This document shows, piece after piece, positions 7,655 through 17,117 of a DNA stretch of 21,783 nucleotides; the stretch's first letter is position 1; each line of letters starts with the position of its first letter. The notes beneath the pieces are model-generated. The model had not been told where the DNA came from. It ran no database searches and worked only from the letters and a program-made list of their open reading frames with translations. Location of the stretch: the NCBI GenBank assembly GCA_004114245.1, contig QZWS01000146.1, positions 1-21,783 of the forward strand. Reading direction: 5' to 3'. The DNA is from Zoopage sp. CT-All (lineage: Eukaryota; Zoopagomycota; Zoopagomycetes; Zoopagales; Zoopagaceae). Position numbers and translations under genes: made by a program.

Positions 7655-9561
7655 ATGTCTTCATCGTCCGCCCCCGCCCCCGCCAGCGCGTCGTTCGCCG
7701 CTCTCGGCCTCGACGACGCTAGGCTGCTGCGCGCGCTCGACCGTCTCAGCCATCGGAAACCAACGCCCGTGCAGGACCGCGTCATCCCGCTCGCCATCCA
7801 GGGCAGGGACCTCCTCATCCGTGCTCGCACCGGGTCTGGCAAAACCGCCGCGTACTGTCTGCCGCTGCTGCACAAGATCCTAAAAGAGTCTGCTCTGGCT
7901 GCCGATGGATCCGACGGCGTGACCGGGCCGCTTGCATTGGTGCTGGTGCCGACGCGGGAGCTGGCTGCGCAAGTGTCCCGGCAGCTCGCTGAATACGCCG
8001 CGTATGCCCGCAAAGTCGTGCGTGCTCCGTGCAATCTTGCCACCGGGGATCCCGTGGAGCACCATGCTACGCTCCTGGCTGCTTTCCCCCAAATCGTCGT
8101 GTCGACGCCTGCAACCGCCGTCCCGCATCTCGTTGCTGGGCGTCTTGCGCTTCGCGACTCGCTGAAAACACTCGTCTTGGACGAAGCGGACCTGCTGCTA
8201 TCGTTCGGCTACCAAGCCGATCTGGTCACCATCGCATCGCATCTTCCCTCGCTGCACCAGGTCCTCGTCGCCTCCGCCACCCTCCCGTCGCAACTGGAGC
8301 AGATGCGCTCCGTCCTCTTCCGCACTGCTCAGGTCGTCGACTTGGCCGAGGATGAGCGCAAGGACGATGCCGCAATTCGCAATCTCACCCAGCTCATCGC
8401 CCGCGTGCACACCGACGCCGATCGATTCTTGCTCGCCTACGTGCTCATCAAGCTACAGCTCCTCCCCTCGCCCACCCTCATCTTTGTCAACGAGGTTAAC
8501 CGCGCGTACCGTCTCAAGCTCTTCTTCGAACAGTTTGGTGTGCGCAGCGTCGTGCTCAACGCCGAACTCCCCGTTCAAAGTCGCTGGCACGCCGTCGAAG
8601 AATTCAACCGCGGCATCTTTCAGATCATCATTGCCACCGACGAGGGCGCCGTCGTGGGCGAGCGTGATGAGGGCGAGTCGTCCGCCAGCGATGCCGATGA
8701 CACCCCCGCCGTGGCTGTCGCAGCAAGCTCCAATCCTTCCAAGCGCAAGCGCGCCCGCCAAGACCATGCTGCTTCCCGTGATAGCGAATACGGAACAGCG
8801 CGTGGAGTCGACTTTCGCAACGTGCAGACCGTCCTTAACTTTGATTTCCCTGCCACGGCCCGTGCATACACCCACCGCATTGGTCGGACGGCGCGAAACG
8901 GCGCGACCGGCGTCTCCCTCTCCTTCGTCCTCACACACGACCCAAACATATTTATTCGCCCAGATAGATCTGCAAAGGAAACAAAGCAGGCCGATGCCAA
9001 GTTTGAGGAGCGCATTCTTGAGCGTGTGGAACGCGCCCAGTCCACCCAGGGACGCTCGCTGCAACCCTTCACCTTTGACCCGTCCCAAGTGGATCCGTTC
9101 CGCTACCGAATGGAGGACGCGCTTCGTGCAGTCACCAAATCCTCCGTGCGCGAAGCCCGAGTCCGTGAATTGAAGCGTGAAGTTTTGAACGCAGAACGAC
9201 TGCAATCGCATTTCGAAGATCGTCCGCAAGATCTGGCTTTCCTCAAACACGATCGTGAAGTGCATACGGCTCGAGTTCAGGAACACCTCAAAGCCGTCCC
9301 AGAGTATCTGAAACCACGCAACCTGAAGAAGGTCAAAGTGCCGGTTGGTGCGGTTCAGGCAGCGAGTGGCGAGACGAACGAATTTGTGCAACAAGATAGG
9401 AATATGCGCGCATTAAAACAGGGCGGCAAGGCAAAGCGGGGCAAGGTATTGACGAGTTGTAGCACATCTCGATGACTGACATCTGCTCATAGGCTAAAAG
9501 GCACAATAATCCTCTTAAATCCTTCAAGGCCAAGCCGCAGGGCCGCAGGGGCAAGAAATAG
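7655..9561 (+). CDS. DBP9: DEAD-box RNA helicase Dbp9 (DDX56 family)
   Basis: An ATP-dependent RNA helicase of the nucleolus, needed for large ribosomal subunit assembly. Exons 7655-9445 and 9493-9561 give 619 residues, with a 47-base intron. The tiny last exon supplies the NNPLKSFK ending typical of Dbp9, which the unspliced frame lacks. Helicase motifs run in order: Q motif KPTPVQ (35-40), ARTGSGKT (57-64, Walker lysine K63), PTREL (99-103), DEAD (176-179), SAT (207-209), and HRIGRTAR (407-414). Between IIIATDE (324-330) and RGVDF (383-387) there is a 50-residue acidic then basic insertion (GERDEG, SKRKRARQ), a hallmark that separates Dbp9/DDX56 from other DEAD proteins. The C-terminal 180 residues are basic and helical, with EYLKPRNLKKVKVP conserved in the family. 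It converges on the trehalose gene with 52 bases between stops. Confidence 0.96.
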
Positions 9562-9613
9562 TCTTGCGAGGTATACACTGGAATGAAATGCAATGTCATC
9601 ATGGCTACACCTC

Positions 9614-12129
9614 TCAGGCCGTGTGCAGTGCCTGCAACACCTTGGCCACTTCATCGACATCCTCCAGCCAATAGCGTGCCTCCGTCATGGCCACCTTGGC
9701 CACAGTGCAGGTCAATGCTTCGGGTCGGTCATTCAGGAATGAAAACACGGGCTCGTCCGTCTTGCCATCGCCAACGCATAAAACAAAGTCGACTACGCCT
9801 GCGGTGTCGTCTTCGCCTTCATAGAGCTGAGCGAGATCACGGAGAATGGCTCGAACCGCAGTAGATTTATCGACCGCTGCCGGTCTAAGCTCCAAAGCCT
9901 TGTCGGCAATGATGATCTACAACGGCATTGAAATCATGCAGGGGCAATGCACAAATACCGAGAGTGGCATATGGCTTAGCAGCTTCTCCAAGTTCATCTG
10001 CAGTTCGGAGGACTGCCACTGGCCAAACTCGGGATCAGTGTTACGATAATGCCACGTTGTAATGATTTCCTTCTCTTCGATGGCGCTTCCCGGAGTTCGT
10101 GAGGTATAGTGCTGAAGCACCGGGCGTATCGTTTCCTTCCAAATTGGATCAATAGTGCCTGCCAAGTTCGACCAGCCACTTGCCGCATCCCTGCCAGCCA
10201 AAGCAAGCGACTTTGTGCCATCGTCGAATAGGCCTACGAGCGACTTGGGATGCTTGATAAAGCAACCATGCTCTGCGACAAGGCCGACTCCAATATCTCC
10301 AAACCAAGCGTCAAGGTGGTCCCTGCGGCGACCAGAGAGGATGAAAACAAAAGTATCCGGCAGACGAGTCAGCGATGCAAGCAACTGGCGCACGCGAGCA
10401 GATGGTCGAGCAAAGTCGGGCAAGCGGCTGTGAGCCATAAGAGTGCCATCATAGTCAAGCAAGATGAGCTGTGGTCGTGTTAGCTAGCTCATATAATAGT
10501 CCCTAGTACTGTACTTTGATTTTCTGCGACATGCGAAATCTCGTGTTGAGTATGTCGGTCGTAAGCTTTGGCAGCGAAGCAGATGAGTCGTCTCGTATTT
10601 TCTATTACATAGGGACAAGGTTGACACATTTTCAGCAAGCAATGAATAGGCACCTACAATCAAAGTGTTCACGAAACTCATGCCCCAGTCTGCAGCCGTG
10701 TTGTTACAGACGTAGCGGTACAGCTTCTCATGGTTGCCTTCTCGTTGCTTAGGGTCCATGGTGACCGCTTGGTGGATAGCGCTGGCTAGCTCCTTGGTGT
10801 TCCACGGATTGACGATCAGGCTCCCGTTCATGGACTGCGCTGCTCCAGCAAATTCGCTCAAGATGAGCACACCGTGGCGATCTCGCTGACAAGCAACGTA
10901 TTCATACGACACCAGATTCATCCCATCACGCGTGGACGAGACCAGGCAAACGTCGGCAACGGCATACATGGCCGTGAGCTCAACAAAATCGACGCTGCGG
11001 TGCAATAAATGAATCGGGGTAAACTCAATGCCGCCAAACGTCCCGTTGATGCGCCCGACGAGCTCATTTATCACCGAGCGCAGGTTTTGGTACTCCTCGA
11101 CGTCCTGGCGGGATGGAATAGCCACCTGGCAGAGCGCTACTTTGCCGACCAAGTCGGGATGCTCGGTGAGAAACACCTCAAATGCAAGCAGCTTTTGCGG
11201 CACGCCCTTGATGTAGTCAAGACGATCCACGCCGAGAATGAGCGTGACTCCATCGAATTTGCGCTTGATCTGATCGATTCGCTGCTGGACAATGGGATTG
11301 TCAAGGCCCTGCGTAAACTTGTCCGGATCGATGCCGATGGGAAACGTTCCGACCCGAGCCATGCGGCCTCCAACCTCGACCGCATTCGGGGCGGTCTGCA
11401 GCCCGAGAAGCCTTGAGCAGCTGCTTAGGAAATGCCGTGCATAGTCGAATGTGTGAAAGCCGACGAGATCGGACGCGAGCACACCGCGGAGAATTTCCTT
11501 GCGAACTGGGAGCACCCGATAGATTTCCGACGACGGAAACGGCGTGTGCAGGAAGAAACCGATCTTGATGGTGGTGCGGATGCTTTCTGGCAGCTCCGCG
11601 CGCAACAGTCGCGGGAGGAGCATGAGGTGATAGTCTTGAATCCAGATGATATCGCCTGAGCGCGCAACTGCCGCCACAGCCTTGGCAAAGCGCATGTTGA
11701 CCTGCTGGTATGCGCTCCACGCATCGTCCACGAACTTCAAATCGCCTGGGTGATAGTGAAAGAGCGGCCAAAGAATACTGGGCAAGGGAGACGGTCAGCT
11801 GCAGCAGGGGCAGAGCACGACGAGGCCAACCTATTGGAGAATCCATTGTAGTGCAGATCTGCGGTGCGATCGTCAAGGAACACCGGAACGGACGAATAGT
11901 CTCGCAGCAGATCGGCAGCAATGGTGGCTTGCGCCTCCTCGGACGGCGCCTCCATGCCAGGCCAGCCGATCCATGTGAACGACATCTCCTTCTTGAGGCC
12001 GGACAGCGCGCTGACGAGCCCGCCGCTGGACATGGCATACTTCCAGCCACCGGGGGACTCGGCGTCTGCGGAGATTGTGACGGGAAGGCGGTTAGAGACG
12101 ACAAGAAGGCGGGCGCTGTTGAGCGGCAT
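9614..12129 (-). CDS. TPS1: Bifunctional trehalose-6-phosphate synthase/phosphatase
   Basis: Five exons (11831-12129, 10658-11777, 10515-10601, 9959-10468, 9614-9916) give 772 residues; introns are 53, 56, 46 and 42 bases. The first 470 residues are a GT20 synthase that joins UDP-glucose to glucose-6-P: NRLPV with R14, SGGL (35-38), HYHP (107-110), QDYH (147-150), HTPFPSSE, GVDRLDYIKG (R285 and K290), and TRDGMNL. All appear intact. Exon 3 is a linker (LPKLTTDIL). Residues 503-772 are a HAD-type trehalose-6-P phosphatase: DYDGT (507-511), S547 in ILSGRR, K689 and GDGKTDE (721-727), where GDD is usual but the second aspartate D726 remains. The splices join KIK to LILLDYDGT and HMPLS to IIIADK. 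Trehalose is the fungal stress sugar. Yeast splits these jobs between Tps1 and Tps2, whose synthase half is degenerate; here both halves look active. Activity is inferred. Confidence 0.93.
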
Positions 12130-12173
12130 GGTGGGAGGAGCGGCGGAGATAAAGCACGCTTTGTGCATTGCAG

Positions 12174-12735
12174 CTAGTACAAAGTGCCTTCCGCGGGCTG
12201 CGGCAACTTGCGGTTGTTGCCGTGCGCCATCTCGCGACGCAGCTCGACCAGCACCGTCTCCAGCGTGTAGCCGCGGTTCCAGCGGGCCAGGCAGCCAAGC
12301 TTCACCGGATCCACCTGGCAGGGACACAGCGTTAGCAGCAGCAGATGCACACGCGGCCACGTACAATCCCAGAGCTCGGCTGGACGCACGGGAGGTTGAT
12401 TTTGGTCAGAAAGCGGACGCTCGGCGGCCGGTCCGGATAGCTGGCGTCGCAGTGCAGCGACAGGCTGTAGATGCGGTTCTCGTGCACCGACTACGGACAC
12501 AGCCGAGGGTATTATGCGTGATGAGGAGCGGACGGCATACATGAGGCGGCCCGAGGATGGTGCCATTCCAGGCCGACAGCAGAATGTCCTCCGAGTCGGC
12601 AAGCCCGTAGCTGCAGGTGCCGTCGCCAATGCCCTTCTCGCCCTTCTCCAGCTCCTCCAGCAAGCGGAAATTGCGCGGAACTAGTCTCGCATTGGACACA
12701 AGCGCGGTGTCGTCGAGACGCTTGCCTTTAGTCAT
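12174..12735 (-). CDS. MMS2: Ubiquitin-conjugating enzyme variant Mms2/Uev1
   Basis: A catalytically inactive E2 variant that pairs with Ubc13 to build K63-linked ubiquitin chains in post-replication DNA repair. Exons 12541-12735, 12365-12490 and 12174-12314 give 153 residues; both introns are 50 bases. [37 protein letters not shown] and ENRIYSLSL are close to invariant in Mms2. Where true E2 enzymes carry the active cysteine there is [15 protein letters not shown], and the tail ends [15 protein letters not shown], also typical. The second splice joins SSGI to VDPVK with no gap against the family. The gene lies between CSN5 and the trehalose gene on the same strand, with 70 and 44 bases separating them. 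An extra N-terminal stretch of about 15 residues precedes the conserved core. Confidence 0.96.
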
Positions 12736-12805
12736 GGATGCGGCGGCGTTGGCGGGAGGTGAAGCAGTACATTCTCATCAGCCAGTGCTTGTCAGTGCTT
12801 GCCAG

Positions 12806-14082
12806 CTAGTGCTTGCCGCCACAGCCGCCTTGGCCGCCACAGCCGCCGCGAAACAGAATGTTCTTCAGCAGCTCCGACATCATTCCATGTGCGGCATCGG
12901 CGCTCACCGCACAAGCATCCCGGGCAATGTTCGACAGCTCCTTCTGCGCCAGCTGGCTGGCCTGGCCTGCGCGCTGCCGCTGGCTGGAGCCAATGGGTCC
13001 GCCACGACCCTCCATAGCCGCGAATTCCGCCTCTTCCACATCCCCAAGGACAGCCACAGCGCTTTCGTCGTCAAAGCCAAATCCAGCTGTTCCGCGGGCT
13101 CCTCGGCTTCCTCGGCCAGATGCCTCCAATTTGATTCTCGTCTGCGTCACCTTTTCGGACAGATCCTGGACAAGCCTGGTCGAAAAAGCACGGTTCTAGC
13201 TCCACAGTTAGTGCGCTTTCTAGGGATGCCGCTGCCTACGGTGAAGAGAGGCGACTGAGAGATCGTATCTACCCAGTAGCGCGTCCACATTTTCTCCAGC
13301 AGACGCTCGTCCAGGGACGACTTGAAATAGGCGATTTCCAGGGAATAGTATCGCTTGCAATGCACGCCAAAATCCTCAATCTTCTCCAGCGGAATGGACT
13401 GATACTCATCTGGCCCCTCGTTCGGCGGCTTGTACTTCTCTGGGTACGTGCGGAACGCGCCTATCTCCACCTTGCCTGCCGCCACCGTGCGGTTTGGGTC
13501 GATCACCACGGCGACAAACGGCTCTTGGAACTGCTGATTCAGCATCTGCGTGCTGACGTCAATGCCCGAGAGCCAGCAGCCATAGCCCGGATGGCTGTGA
13601 TACCAGCCGATAACATTCTCCAGCCGGCCCACGTCACGGATTCGCGTAACATAGTCCACCATGTACTCGTATCCCTCGGCCTGGGCATTGACGCGCGTCT
13701 CGGTTCCCTCGACCGGCAGCGCGAACGCGTCCAGGACGATCATCGCGCGATCAATGATCTTGCCCTGCATCAGTCCCATGATCTCGATGCTGCCGCCTGA
13801 GCGCGCATGGGCTGTCTGCAGAATAAGCAATCCACGCGTTATTGCCCACAAATACCATTTTGACGAGCGCGACGGCCGAGATGTATATCTTGTCGAAGTA
13901 GTGCGGGCTACGGCGGGATCAGCGCGGCAGCGTGAACATGAGCCGTACTCTGCGACCCACGGCCGGGCCGCCACGACGGCCTGGTGCTCGGCGTCGTCGT
14001 AGCGGTACAGCTCGTCGATCGCCTCGACCGGACGCACGCCGTTCTCCGCCTCAAAGTTCTGTTGGGCCAGCGCGGCATCCAT
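12806..14082 (-). CDS. CSN5: COP9 signalosome subunit 5 (JAMM deneddylase)
   Basis: The zinc metalloprotease of the COP9 signalosome, which removes NEDD8/Rub1 from cullins. Exons 13949-14082, 13856-13907, 13240-13815 and 12806-13195 give 383 residues; introns are 41, 40 and 44 bases. The JAMM motif is complete: E73, then [14 protein letters not shown] with H135, H137 and D148. Flanking runs [17 protein letters not shown] and [19 protein letters not shown] are nearly invariant. The first splice was chosen among several donors because it alone gives ARPWVADPHYF, matching the family. The last joins SPLFT to [15 protein letters not shown], and the third intron carries a classic ACTAAC branch site. 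The unspliced frame would end early with a wrong tail. The protein ends in a Gly/Cys tail ([13 protein letters not shown]) past the usual end. Only 29 bases separate its ATG from that of the LYR gene. Confidence 0.96.
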
Positions 14083-14111
14083 GGCGGCGTTTGGGAGATT
14101 CCTGACCCGCC

Positions 14112-14471
14112 ATGGCCAGTGCCATCCCACTGTACCGCCGCGCCGTCAGGGCCTGCCGCCGATTCCCAGTGTTCCGCCTGCGCTCGAAGCTACTGCATAA
14201 TGCCCGAGACATGATGGAGCTGTATCGGGGCGTAAGGGATCCGGCGGAGGTCGCAATGCTGGTCGGCAACGGAGATATTCTGGTGGACTGGCTTTGCACC
14301 TTCCGCCGGAGCAGCAACGCTCAGCTGGCTACGATGTTTAAAGTGTTCGACGAGGACAAGCGGTGGCTGAGTTTGCAGCGGGGCAGAAAGCCCTTGTCCC
14401 GGGATCAGTGCCAGCCGTCCTTGATCGCCCATGAAGTTGCCCCTCGAGCAGTGTATTTGTATGTAGAATAG
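14112..14471 (+). CDS. LYR-motif protein, probably mitochondrial
   Basis: A 119-residue basic protein in one exon. The N-terminus has [10 protein letters not shown], with L-Y-R at residues 7-9 followed by an Arg/Phe-rich helix, and a downstream helix with R-x-x-M-x-E-L-Y-R and [10 protein letters not shown] (42-51). This is the three-helix layout of the LYR (Complex1_LYR) family. Members are small matrix proteins that act as adaptors for iron-sulfur transfer, complex I or III assembly, or ETF control, and bind acyl carrier protein. I cannot say which member it is. The last 50 residues (from about 70) look unlike the family and may be a lineage-specific tail or an unspliced intron. There is no other start that keeps the motif. 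It converges on NudE, with 126 bases between stops. Confidence 0.7.
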   Translation: MASAIPLYRRAVRACRRFPVFRLRSKLLHNARDMMELYRGVRDPAEVAMLVGNGDILVDWLCTFRRSSNAQLATMFKVFDEDKRWLSLQRGRKPLSRDQCQPSLIAHEVAPRAVYLYVE

Positions 14472-14597
14472 CATTGTGTTGATCCCCATGGCGAATATAG
14501 CGCTGGAAGATGGCCCGAGGGTTTGTCAACGACGCACCCAAAACAACAAATCTTATATCGTATTGCAGGACTACGGGTACAGCAGATTCAGGCAGGA

Positions 14598-15761
14598 TTA
14601 CTTGGTCCCAAAATTGGCAATCACACCTCCGATGGACGATCGGCTTCCTCGCCGCTCGCTTTGGCGCCTCTTCATGCGCTCAAACTCGTCCATGCGCTGC
14701 TTTCGCGCAGCGGCTCGTTGTCGGATCACCTCTGCGTCCAGTACCACAGAGTTGTCCTCCAGAAGAACGCCATTGGTGCCGCTCCCATTCGAGGCTGCCA
14801 CAAGCATTTTACGGCCCGTGTTCTCGGACAGACCTCTGGAGCGGGCGGTGGGCATCGCGGGCATCGAATGTCTGGGGGGTATGCCAGTGTTCCCAGACCC
14901 ACCGGTGGCGGTGGGGATTCTGCTGGCGCGACTGGACGGCTGCGGCGACTGGAGCATTGGGTTGACAAGGGTGCGACACTTGACTAGACGATTTTCGAGC
15001 ACACGGACGCGACCCAGCATTTCTTGGACCGCACGCACGGCATTAGTGGCGCCCTGGGCCGGAGCAGCGGCTGGCGCCTCGCCTGGTGCGGCAGCGCTGT
15101 CTACTTCGCTGGGCTTGGACCCGTTAACGGCGGTGACGAGATCCACGCTCCGGCGTTTGAAGCTGCTGCGCTTGGTCTTTAGCACGGACAGCTCCAGTTG
15201 CAGATCGCGCAGTTCGTCCTTGAGGCGCTGCACCACCACGACCAGCTTCTGCTTGATTTCCATCTCGTGCTCGAGGAAGGCGTTCCGCTCCACAAGGCTG
15301 GAGAGGCGGTGCTCGAGGTCGCGCCGCGACGACTCCATGGCGCGTCCGTTCCGCTCGAGATCGTCGTTATCCAGCTCGAGCGACCGCGTGCGCTCCATGT
15401 GCTCTTTCTGCTGCTGCCGCAGAAAGGTTAGTTCGCGGTGCAGGGTCTCGTGTGCGGAGGCGGCATCCTGCTGCACCTCCTTGGCCTTTTGCTTCCAGTG
15501 CTCCGACTCGATTTGCAACATGTTGACCAGGCCCTTGAGCTCCTTGTTCTGGGCCTCGAGCACATCAATGTTCTGCTCCAGCTCCTCCTCGTAGTCCTTC
15601 GAATCGCTCTGGAACTCCTCAAAGTCGTGGCGGGTTTCCTTGAGCGCGCCGCGGTACTCGGCAGCGCGACTTTTCCAGAAAGCAGTCTCGTCGGCATGCG
15701 ACTCGAAGGCACGACAGGCGTCGAGAGGCTCGTCCAGCAGACGATCCACTTCGGTCGGCAT
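14598..15761 (-). CDS. NDE1: NudE/Ndel1-type dynein regulator
   Basis: A 387-residue coiled-coil protein that links Lis1 to dynein for nuclear migration and spindle positioning. The frame stays open to 15872, but only from GTG; the first ATG gives MPTEVDRLLDEP. A long coiled coil covers about residues 20-200, with the NudE signature near the start (FWKSRAAEYRGALKETRHDF, with DFEEFQSDSKDYEEELE overlapping) and LDNDDLERNGRAMESS and LVERNAFLEHEMEIKQKL later; NDDLER and ERNAFLE are diagnostic. The C-terminal third is low complexity: Ala/Pro- and Ser/Gly-rich with basic patches (RKQRMDEFERMKRRQ). No intron is needed. The sphingomyelinase-like gene lies upstream on the same strand, 189 bases away. 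I am sure of the family; the exact start is less certain. Confidence 0.9.
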   Translation of the reverse strand: MPTEVDRLLDEPLDACRAFESHADETAFWKSRAAEYRGALKETRHDFEEFQSDSKDYEEELEQNIDVLEAQNKELKGLVNMLQIESEHWKQKAKEVQQDAASAHETLHRELTFLRQQQKEHMERTRSLELDNDDLERNGRAMESSRRDLEHRLSSLVERNAFLEHEMEIKQKLVVVVQRLKDELRDLQLELSVLKTKRSSFKRRSVDLVTAVNGSKPSEVDSAAAPGEAPAAAPAQGATNAVRAVQEMLGRVRVLENRLVKCRTLVNPMLQSPQPSSRASRIPTATGGSGNTGIPPRHSMPAMPTARSRGLSENTGRKMLVAASNGSGTNGVLLEDNSVVLDAEVIRQRAAARKQRMDEFERMKRRQSERRGSRSSIGGVIANFGTK

Positions 15762-15950
15762 GCGCTCAGCGGGGGAAGGAGGGGCGTGGAGGGAAGGGCG
15801 ATGGAGGGCGATGGCGCCTGGGTTGCGAAATGGGCCAAATTCGCCGGTGGGTCGGCAGGGCAGGGCGGACACTGGCAGACGGCATGATGTATTGCGCGAT
15901 ACTGCATTATACTACTCGTCCGGTGATACACGCACGGCGGCCCAGGTACA

Positions 15951-17076
15951 TTAATTCGGGAGAAAGACGGTGGCGGCCACCGCCGAGTGGTCTAGTGGCC
16001 GGCGCGTCAGCTGAATCGCATGCTGCACTGCACAGCTTACCTGACATGTTGGAGAACGGCTCGTTCTCGACGCGGTACGCCTCGACGTGAGCATTGCCGA
16101 GCACGGCGTCATGCTTGTCAGCGGCGGTCTCGGCAGCTGGCACCAGGATAAATATAAAGTCAAGGCGCTCGAGGTTGCCGTCGCCGTTGCTTGGGTAGGT
16201 GGGTGGATGCACGGCATGGGCGGGATCGACGTCCCTGTTTGCCGACTGGAGCAGCAGGTCATGGACGGAGAATTTGGCCGCGCGGGAAAAGACCCGTCCG
16301 TTGTCGTCTGGCCGGTAGCGCCGCTCCAGCTTGGCCACCGCCGTCTCGTCGACACCGCGTCCGGAGAGAATGCTGATTAGAGCAAGGTATTCCTCGGAAC
16401 TCCCGGGGCGGGTGTCTCGCGGGATGGCGTTGGCGTTCAGGTCGCCGCAGACAATGACCGTTTCGTCGGCGAGCTGACGGCCGCGCAGACACGCATCCAT
16501 AAACTCGCGCAGCCAGTAGGCCTGGCGCAAACGCATCTGGACATATTTGTCCTCGCGTATGGTGGGCGGTGGCGTGCCATACGAGGCTTGGGTGTGGGTA
16601 GTAAAGACATGCACACAATGGGGAGCACCGTCTTGGGGTCGGGGCACCTCGAGCCGCGTATACACCACGCCTTTGGCCGCCAGCCAGTCCGAGCTTATGC
16701 CACGGTCAAAGGTGGTAACCTTTGATTCGAGGATGGGATAGCGCGAGAGAATGCAGAGGCCGCCGTCGGTGCGCAGCGTCCATCCGCTCCTGCCTGGCGA
16801 CACCTCGGACCCGCAAAAGTCATGAACGGACATGGCGGCGTCAATGATGCGCTGCTGGCGGCTGCTCATGAACGAGAAGCATTCCTGGAGACAGATGATG
16901 TCATAGTTCGGCAGGATGCCGTCGATGAGCAGCTCGACGCGGCGGTCCTTGTAGTCGGAGGTGCCCGGGTTGTGGATGCCGGGCGGACGCAGAAAGACGT
17001 TGTAGGAGAGGATGCGCAGCGGCGTGCCGGGGACGGCGGAGCACAGCGTCGCGGTGGTGGGCCGCGATTCGCTCAT
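15951..17076 (-). CDS. Neutral sphingomyelinase-like phosphodiesterase (EEP fold)
   Basis: A member of the endonuclease/exonuclease/phosphatase superfamily, sphingomyelinase C branch, expected to cut sphingomyelin or inositol phosphosphingolipid into ceramide and a head group. Exons 16041-17076 and 15951-15991 give 358 residues; the intron is 49 bases. Motifs in order: LSYNVFLRPPG (metal-site N26), LQECF (E65), GGLCILSRYPI, THTQASY, VCGDLNANAI, RLDFIFI, and SDHSAV at the C-terminus. The catalytic histidine motif SDH is built only by splicing, in a last exon of 41 bases. LRPPG favours the sphingomyelinase type over AP endonucleases. There is no signal peptide, and none of the C-terminal membrane segments of Isc1 or SMPD2, so it should be soluble. 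An ATG at 17142 is in frame but would overlap ARP8. Substrate is inferred from family only. Confidence 0.85.
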
Positions 17077-17117
17077 GGTGGTGGGGCAGCGTGGGAGACT
17101 CGTGACAGCCGCTGCCC

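Noticed and set aside
8453..9394. Minus-strand open frame of 313 codons inside DBP9
   Set aside because: Antisense shadow of a clear DEAD-box helicase; no motif of its own.
11301..12104. Minus-strand open frame of 267 codons overlapping trehalose exons
   Set aside because: Runs through an intron in the wrong frame; the spliced GT20 frame explains the region.
12806..14130. CSN5 intron 1 using a GTGGGT or GTCGCA donor
   Set aside because: GTGGGT removes the conserved Trp of RPW, and GTCGCA gives the wrong frame; the GTACGG donor gives RPWVADPHYF.
14476..15594. Long plus-strand open frame (372 codons) opposite NudE
   Set aside because: It is the mirror of the NudE coding strand, begins with a non-ATG codon, and is a Ser/Arg/Cys-rich string typical of antisense to a coiled coil in G+C-rich DNA.
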